Positions 61,133-64,000 of a stretch of DNA of 64,000 nt are shown piece by piece. A program made the translations under genes and the position numbers. Source of the DNA: Inquilinus sp052113205 (lineage in GTDB: Bacteria > Pseudomonadota > Alphaproteobacteria > DSM-16000 > Inquilinaceae); contig NZ_JBFRCU010000015.1 in assembly GCF_052113205.1 (NCBI RefSeq), positions 1-64,000 on the forward strand. Reading direction: 5' to 3'. The notes under the pieces are model-generated. The model had not been told where the DNA came from, searched no databases, and worked only from the letters and a program-made list of their open reading frames with translations. The first letter of the stretch is position 1. Every line of letters starts with the position of its first letter.

Positions 61133-61711
61133 ATGGCCGGCAAGGGCAGGGACACCAAGGCGCGGATGGAGGAGGCGGCGATCCGCCTGTTCGCCGAGCG
61201 CGGTGTCGAGGGCACCTCGGTGCGCGACATCGCCGCCGCGGTCGGCGTCACCGAGGCGGCGCTGTATCGCCACCTGACCTCAAAGGACGAGTTCGTGGCC
61301 GGCCTGTTCGCCGACCGCTATGTCGAGCTCGGCCGCCAGGTCCATGCGGCGCAGGACGGGTTGACCGGCTTCGCCGCGCGGATGCGGGCGATGGTCGAGG
61401 CCTGCTGCCGGCTGCACGACCGCGACCCGTCGCTGTTCCGCTTCCTGCTGATCGTCCAGCACCGGGCTCTGCCCGGCTTCGCGCTGGGCGAGCCCAACCC
61501 GGGCGACGTCATCGGCGCCGTCATCGCCGACGGCATCCGTGAGGGCGCGGTGACCATCGCCGACCCCCGGCTGGCCACCGCCATCGCCTTTGGTTGCGTG
61601 CTGCAGCCGGCGGTGTTCCTGCTCTACGGCCGGCTCGATGGCGGCCTGGCCGACCGCGCGCCGGAGATCGCCGGCGCCATCCTGCGGGCGCTCGGCGGCA
61701 CTGCCGCCTGA
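61133..61711 (+). CDS. TetR-family regulator
   Basis: A 192-residue repressor with the N-terminal helix-turn-helix RMEEAAIRLFAERGVEGTSVRDIAAAVGVTEAALYRHLTSKDEFVAGLF (~residues 9-56). The C-terminal ligand domain has MVEACCRLHDRDPSLFRFLLIVQHRALPGFA. The ATG at 61133 is preferred; a TTG at 61121 is in frame. The gene lies downstream of the ABC operon and has its own palindromic operator. A tiny membrane-protein gene follows and may be under the same control. Confidence 0.88.
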   Translation: MAGKGRDTKARMEEAAIRLFAERGVEGTSVRDIAAAVGVTEAALYRHLTSKDEFVAGLFADRYVELGRQVHAAQDGLTGFAARMRAMVEACCRLHDRDPSLFRFLLIVQHRALPGFALGEPNPGDVIGAVIADGIREGAVTIADPRLATAIAFGCVLQPAVFLLYGRLDGGLADRAPEIAGAILRALGGTAA

Positions 61712-61753
61712 CCCTCGCATTTCCCCCATCCGTCTCAGCGCGAGGAGACGTTC

Positions 61754-61909
61754 ATGATAGACCCGATCGTGTTCCTGCTGATGATCGCCGCCATGATCTG
61801 GCTCGGCGTCCAGGTCCTGACCCAGCGCAGCGCCATCCGCGAGCTGGAGTCCCGCCTCGACCTCATCGATGAGGAGGAAACGCCTGCCGTCGACCGCCGC
61901 AGGCCGTAG
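61754..61909 (+). CDS. small single-span membrane protein
   Basis: A 51-residue protein, MIDPIVFLLMIAAMIWLGVQ and onward. It has a hydrophobic span at residues ~4-22 and a charged C-terminal helix (RSAIRELESRLDLIDEEE) that could form a coiled coil. The start has 'gaggaga' 4-10 bases upstream. No family is recognised. It begins 42 bases after the TetR gene on the same strand. Confidence 0.62.
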   Translation: MIDPIVFLLMIAAMIWLGVQVLTQRSAIRELESRLDLIDEEETPAVDRRRP

Positions 61910-61936
61910 AGGCCTGATGGATCTATCGTGCCGGTT

Positions 61937-61974
61937 GTATATATGTCATGATATTCATATCGTGACGTATATAC
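61937..61974. promoter_or_regulatory. palindromic operator of the VapBC operon
   Basis: GTATATATGTCATGATAT (61937-61954) and ATATCGTGACGTATATAC (61957-61974) are inverted repeats with 16 of 18 bases matching. The site ends 12 bases upstream of the antitoxin start. VapB-VapC complexes bind such AT-rich palindromes to repress their own operon. Confidence 0.82.
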
Positions 61975-61986
61975 GAGGAGATCGCG

Positions 61987-62226
61987 ATGCCGCTCAGCAT
62001 CCGGGATGAGCTCACGGACAGGCTGGTCCGGAAGCTCGCCAAACGGAAAGGCCTCGGCCTCACCGAGGCCGTGCGCCTGGCGGTCGAGAACGAGCTGCGT
62101 CGCGAAGACGAGGCCGTTCCCCTGCGCGAGCGATTGCGGCCGCTGCAGCACCGCATCGCCGCCCGGCCGGCGACCGGGCTCGAGGCGGACAAGGCGTTCT
62201 ACGACGAGCTGAGCGACGACCTCTGA
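61987..62226 (+). CDS. vapB: VapB-type antitoxin (type II)
   Basis: A 79-residue antitoxin. The N-terminal DNA-binding segment MPLSIRDELTDRLVRKLAKRKGLGLTEAVRLAVENELRRE resembles the PSK/Rv0623 transcription-factor type. The C-terminal tail (LEADKAFYDELSDDL) would wrap the toxin. 'gaggaga' precedes the ATG. Its stop shares one base with the start of the toxin gene (TGATG), and it lies under the palindromic operator at 61937-61974. Confidence 0.9.
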   Translation: MPLSIRDELTDRLVRKLAKRKGLGLTEAVRLAVENELRREDEAVPLRERLRPLQHRIAARPATGLEADKAFYDELSDDL

Positions 62227-62624
62227 TGTTCGTCGATGCTTCTGCCATCGTCGCCATCCTCACCCGCGAGGCCGACGCCGACGCTCTGGCCGACCGCCTG
62301 GGGGCAGCGCGGCAGCCGATCACCTCGGCGATCGCGGTGTTCGAAGCGGTGCTCGGGATCTGCCGAAAGCGCCATGCCAGCGTTGCCGAGGCCGAGACCG
62401 ATGTCCGGGAGTTCCTCGCGATGGCGAAGGTTGATGTCGTCGGGATCAGCGCCCAGGAAGCATCGGCGGCGCTGAAGGCCTTCGATCGCTATGGCAAGGG
62501 GAGAGGGCATCCGGCGCAGCTGAACATGGGTGATTGCTTCGCCTATGCGTGCGCAACCACCCATCGCGCTCCCATCTTGTGCAAGGGCGCGGATTTCGCG
62601 CAGACCGACGTCCAACTCGCCTGA
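62226..62624 (+). CDS. vapC: VapC toxin, PIN-domain ribonuclease
   Basis: A 132-residue PIN-domain toxin. Acidic active-site residues: Asp4 in MFVDASAIVAIL, Glu40 region (VFEAVLGICRK) and the C-terminal Asp in NMGDCFAYACA (~residue 100). These bind Mg2+ to cut RNA. The protein keeps the full acidic set, so it should be active. It is translationally coupled to the antitoxin gene. Confidence 0.92.
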   Translation: MFVDASAIVAILTREADADALADRLGAARQPITSAIAVFEAVLGICRKRHASVAEAETDVREFLAMAKVDVVGISAQEASAALKAFDRYGKGRGHPAQLNMGDCFAYACATTHRAPILCKGADFAQTDVQLA

Positions 62625-62650
62625 CGGCGGATCCTCGTCCCGCCGCCGGC

Positions 62651-62802
62651 CTGAGAGACCGTTCGGAAATGCGCTGGTGTGAGTCGGCTGGTGGTGGTTT
62701 CGAGACCCGGCGCGCAGCGGACGTTATAGTCCGTGAGCACCGGAAGCTTCGAGGCCGCCATCAGACGGCCGCACCAGTAGCATTTGCGACGGTCTCTCTC
62801 AG
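62651..62802. repeat. 152-base element with long imperfect terminal inverted repeats
   Basis: CTGAGAGACCGTTCGGAAAT and onward (62651-62679) is mirrored at 62772-62802, where the reverse complement reads CTGAGAGAGACCGTCGCAAA and onward, both continuing to CTGGTG. The arms are about 30 bases with a few gaps and mismatches, around about 92 bases of unrelated sequence. The right arm covers the stop codon of the DsbA-like gene. It could be a small non-autonomous element or a structured intergenic repeat; no target duplication is obvious. Confidence 0.55.
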
Positions 62803-63578
62803 CCCGCCCGGTCCTTGTCGATCTGGCTCTTCAGCGCGTCGAAGCCGACCGCGCCCGGGATGATCTGGTCGTTGATGACGAAGGCCGGCGTGCCCTGCAC
62901 CCCCAGTGCCTGGGCCAGGTCCATGTTGGCGCGCAGCTCCGCCACCACCGCCGGGTCGTTCATGTCCTGCTTCAGCTTGTCGAGGTCGAGCCCGACCTGC
63001 TTGGCGGTGTCGTAGATCACCTCGTCGGTCAGCTGGCCCTTCAGGCCCATCATCTTGGTGTGGAAGTCGAGATACTTGCCCTGCATCTGCGCCGCCAGCG
63101 AGGCGCGGGCCGCGGTCACCGAGGCCGGCCCGAGGATCGGGAACTCCTTCAGCACCACCTTCAGCCCGCCATCCTGCTTCACCAGCCGCTCCAGGTCGGG
63201 CTGGGCCCGCTTGCAGTAGCCGCACTGGTAGTCGAAGAACTCGACCAGCGTGACGTCGCCCTGGGCGTTGCCGATCACCGGCGAGGACGCGCTGCGGAAC
63301 AGCTCGTCGGCCCGGCTGGTCAGCGTCTTGGCCTGGGCCGAACGCTCCTCCTCGTCCTTCTTGGCCTGATAGGCGTCCAGCGCCTCGACCACGATCTCCG
63401 GATGGGCGCGGATGTAGTCGCGCACGACCTGCTCGATCGCCTCCTTCTGGACCGGGTCGACCGCCGGTGTGCTTTGCGCCGGGGCCGGCGCGGCGCTCTC
63501 CTGGGCCCACGCCCACGGCGGCGCGGCCGCCAGCACGGCGAGGACGGCCAGGCTGGCGAGGCGGCTGGAGCGGACCAT
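62799..63578 (-). CDS. DsbA-family thiol oxidoreductase
   Basis: A 259-residue periplasmic thioredoxin-fold protein. The signal peptide is MVRSSRLASLAVLAVLAAAPPWAWAQ. A charged N-terminal extension (DPVQKEAIEQVVRDYIRAHPEIVVEALDAYQAKKDEEE) precedes the DsbA fold with CxxC as CGYC in VEFFDYQCGYCKRA (~residues 121-134) and the cis-Pro loop in GVQGTPAFVINDQ. It resembles the ScsC/BdbD-like group that oxidises or isomerises disulfides. The start at 63578 has 'aaggataaccc' upstream; 63602 is possible. The TPR gene upstream on the same strand may be co-transcribed. Confidence 0.9.
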   Translation of the reverse strand: MVRSSRLASLAVLAVLAAAPPWAWAQESAAPAPAQSTPAVDPVQKEAIEQVVRDYIRAHPEIVVEALDAYQAKKDEEERSAQAKTLTSRADELFRSASSPVIGNAQGDVTLVEFFDYQCGYCKRAQPDLERLVKQDGGLKVVLKEFPILGPASVTAARASLAAQMQGKYLDFHTKMMGLKGQLTDEVIYDTAKQVGLDLDKLKQDMNDPAVVAELRANMDLAQALGVQGTPAFVINDQIIPGAVGFDALKSQIDKDRAG

Positions 63579-63706
63579 CGGGTTATCCTTTCGCTGGAAC
63601 ATGTCCCACTAGTCGCCTTTCGCGACGGGATGATCAAGGGTTACCGCGGCTGCGGCGGCATTCGACCGCAACGGTCTGCGCCGGCGGCATGGCTCAGAGG
63701 CGGCGC

Positions 63707-64000
63707 TCAGCGTGGCTTGTCCTCGGCCTGCCGCTGCAGGTCCTGGGCCCGGCGCCAGCCGGGCGAGCCGCGCGGCAGCAGCTGCAGCGCCCGGTCGACC
63801 TGGGCCCGGGCATTCGGCCTGTCGCCGCGGGCCAGGTTGTCCTCGGCCAGGGCCAGCGACGCCTTGCCCATGTCGCCGACCTTGCCATAGGCGGTGCCGA
63901 GCAGCCGCCAGACGATCGGCGGCGTCTGCTCCGGGTCGACGCTGGCCCGCTCCAGGTCGCGGATGGCGCTGCGCAGCTCGGCGTCCGAGCCGCGGTCGAT
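63707..64000 (-). CDS. C-terminal part of a TPR protein, probably an M48-family peptidase
   Basis: Only the last 97 residues are in the window; the rest lies beyond the right edge. They form helix pairs of the tetratricopeptide type (PPIVWRLLGTAYGKVGDMGKASLALAEDNLARGDRPNARAQVDRALQLL and onward). In alphaproteobacteria a M48 metallopeptidase with such a C-terminal TPR tail is often followed by a DsbA-like gene, as here, so that identity is likely but rests on context and on the tail only. Confidence 0.7.
   Translation of the reverse strand: MDRGSDAELRSAIRDLERASVDPEQTPPIVWRLLGTAYGKVGDMGKASLALAEDNLARGDRPNARAQVDRALQLLPRGSPGWRRAQDLQRQAEDKPR

Noticed and set aside
62543..62761. A 72-codon minus-strand open frame across the VapC end and the inverted-repeat element
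   Set aside because: It runs antisense into vapC and owes its openness to the repeat element; no ribosome-binding site or family resemblance.
62640..62770. A possible tRNA suggested by a 'ggtttcgagacc' T-loop-like stretch
   Set aside because: No acceptor stem, anticodon stem or CCA end can be fitted on either strand.

Overview
The window is GC-rich DNA (roughly two thirds G+C by eye) from an alphaproteobacterium. The gene families, the frequent 'GTCATTGCGAG...CTCGCAATGAC' and 'GGGCTTGACCC' palindromic repeats and a MmgR/suhB-like sRNA all fit Rhodospirillales or a related rhizobial-type soil/host-associated bacterium; an Inquilinus- or Azospirillum-like genus is my guess, not a demonstration. 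Six isolated N bases show that this is a draft assembly. There are no rRNA or tRNA genes, no CRISPR array and no intact transposase.

Layout. (1) 1-10343: five tandem plus-strand genes for RTX (GGxGxDxxx calcium-binding) secreted proteins; the first three are near-copies that also share their leader DNA. (2) 10350-17415: a LacI regulator with two identical upstream palindromes, a HisE-like pyrophosphatase, a Tat-exported phospholipase C, a cupin, a small secreted protein and an MlrC-type peptidase. (3) 17455-23375: an operon with a spermidine/putrescine-type ABC importer and an MTA/purine nucleoside phosphorylase, divergent from a LacI regulator across a perfect 18-bp palindrome. (4) 23423-34030: an RND efflux pump with its adaptor, an iron-type alcohol dehydrogenase with an aldehyde dehydrogenase, an MmyB-like regulator divergent from an NTF2-like protein, an unknown gene and a periplasmic nucleoside hydrolase. 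(5) 34031-34461: a gap holding a probable small RNA. (6) 34462-40005: an alpha/beta hydrolase divergent from a TetR regulator, a sixth RTX gene and a LuxR-type regulator. (7) 40144-45760: a choline-kinase-like gene coupled to a dimethylglycine/sarcosine dehydrogenase-like gene, an Lrp regulator divergent from ornithine cyclodeaminase, and a flavin reductase. (8) 45926-49066: a sigma factor / anti-sigma factor / subtilisin-like protease / His-Asp-rich exported protein cassette. (9) 49127-55356: a DMT exporter, an SDR without its catalytic residues, a glutamine-synthetase-like gene divergent from an APC permease, and a DenD-like dehydrogenase. (10) 55811-60918: a sugar-type ABC importer operon with an exported pentapeptide-repeat gene inside it. 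(11) 61096-64000: a TetR regulator, a tiny membrane protein, a VapBC toxin-antitoxin pair, a DsbA-like protein and the end of a TPR-containing (probably M48 peptidase) gene.

The overall picture is accessory chromosome: nutrient import and catabolism of polyamine, nucleoside, betaine and sugar-acid type compounds, each module with its own local regulator and visible operator, next to a family of large secreted RTX proteins. No type I secretion system for those proteins lies in the window. The items most worth following up are the RTX array, the sigma/anti-sigma/protease/His-Asp-rich cassette, the ABC-phosphorylase operon, the catalytically degenerate SDR, the sRNA, and a 215-bp insertion inside a palindromic repeat.
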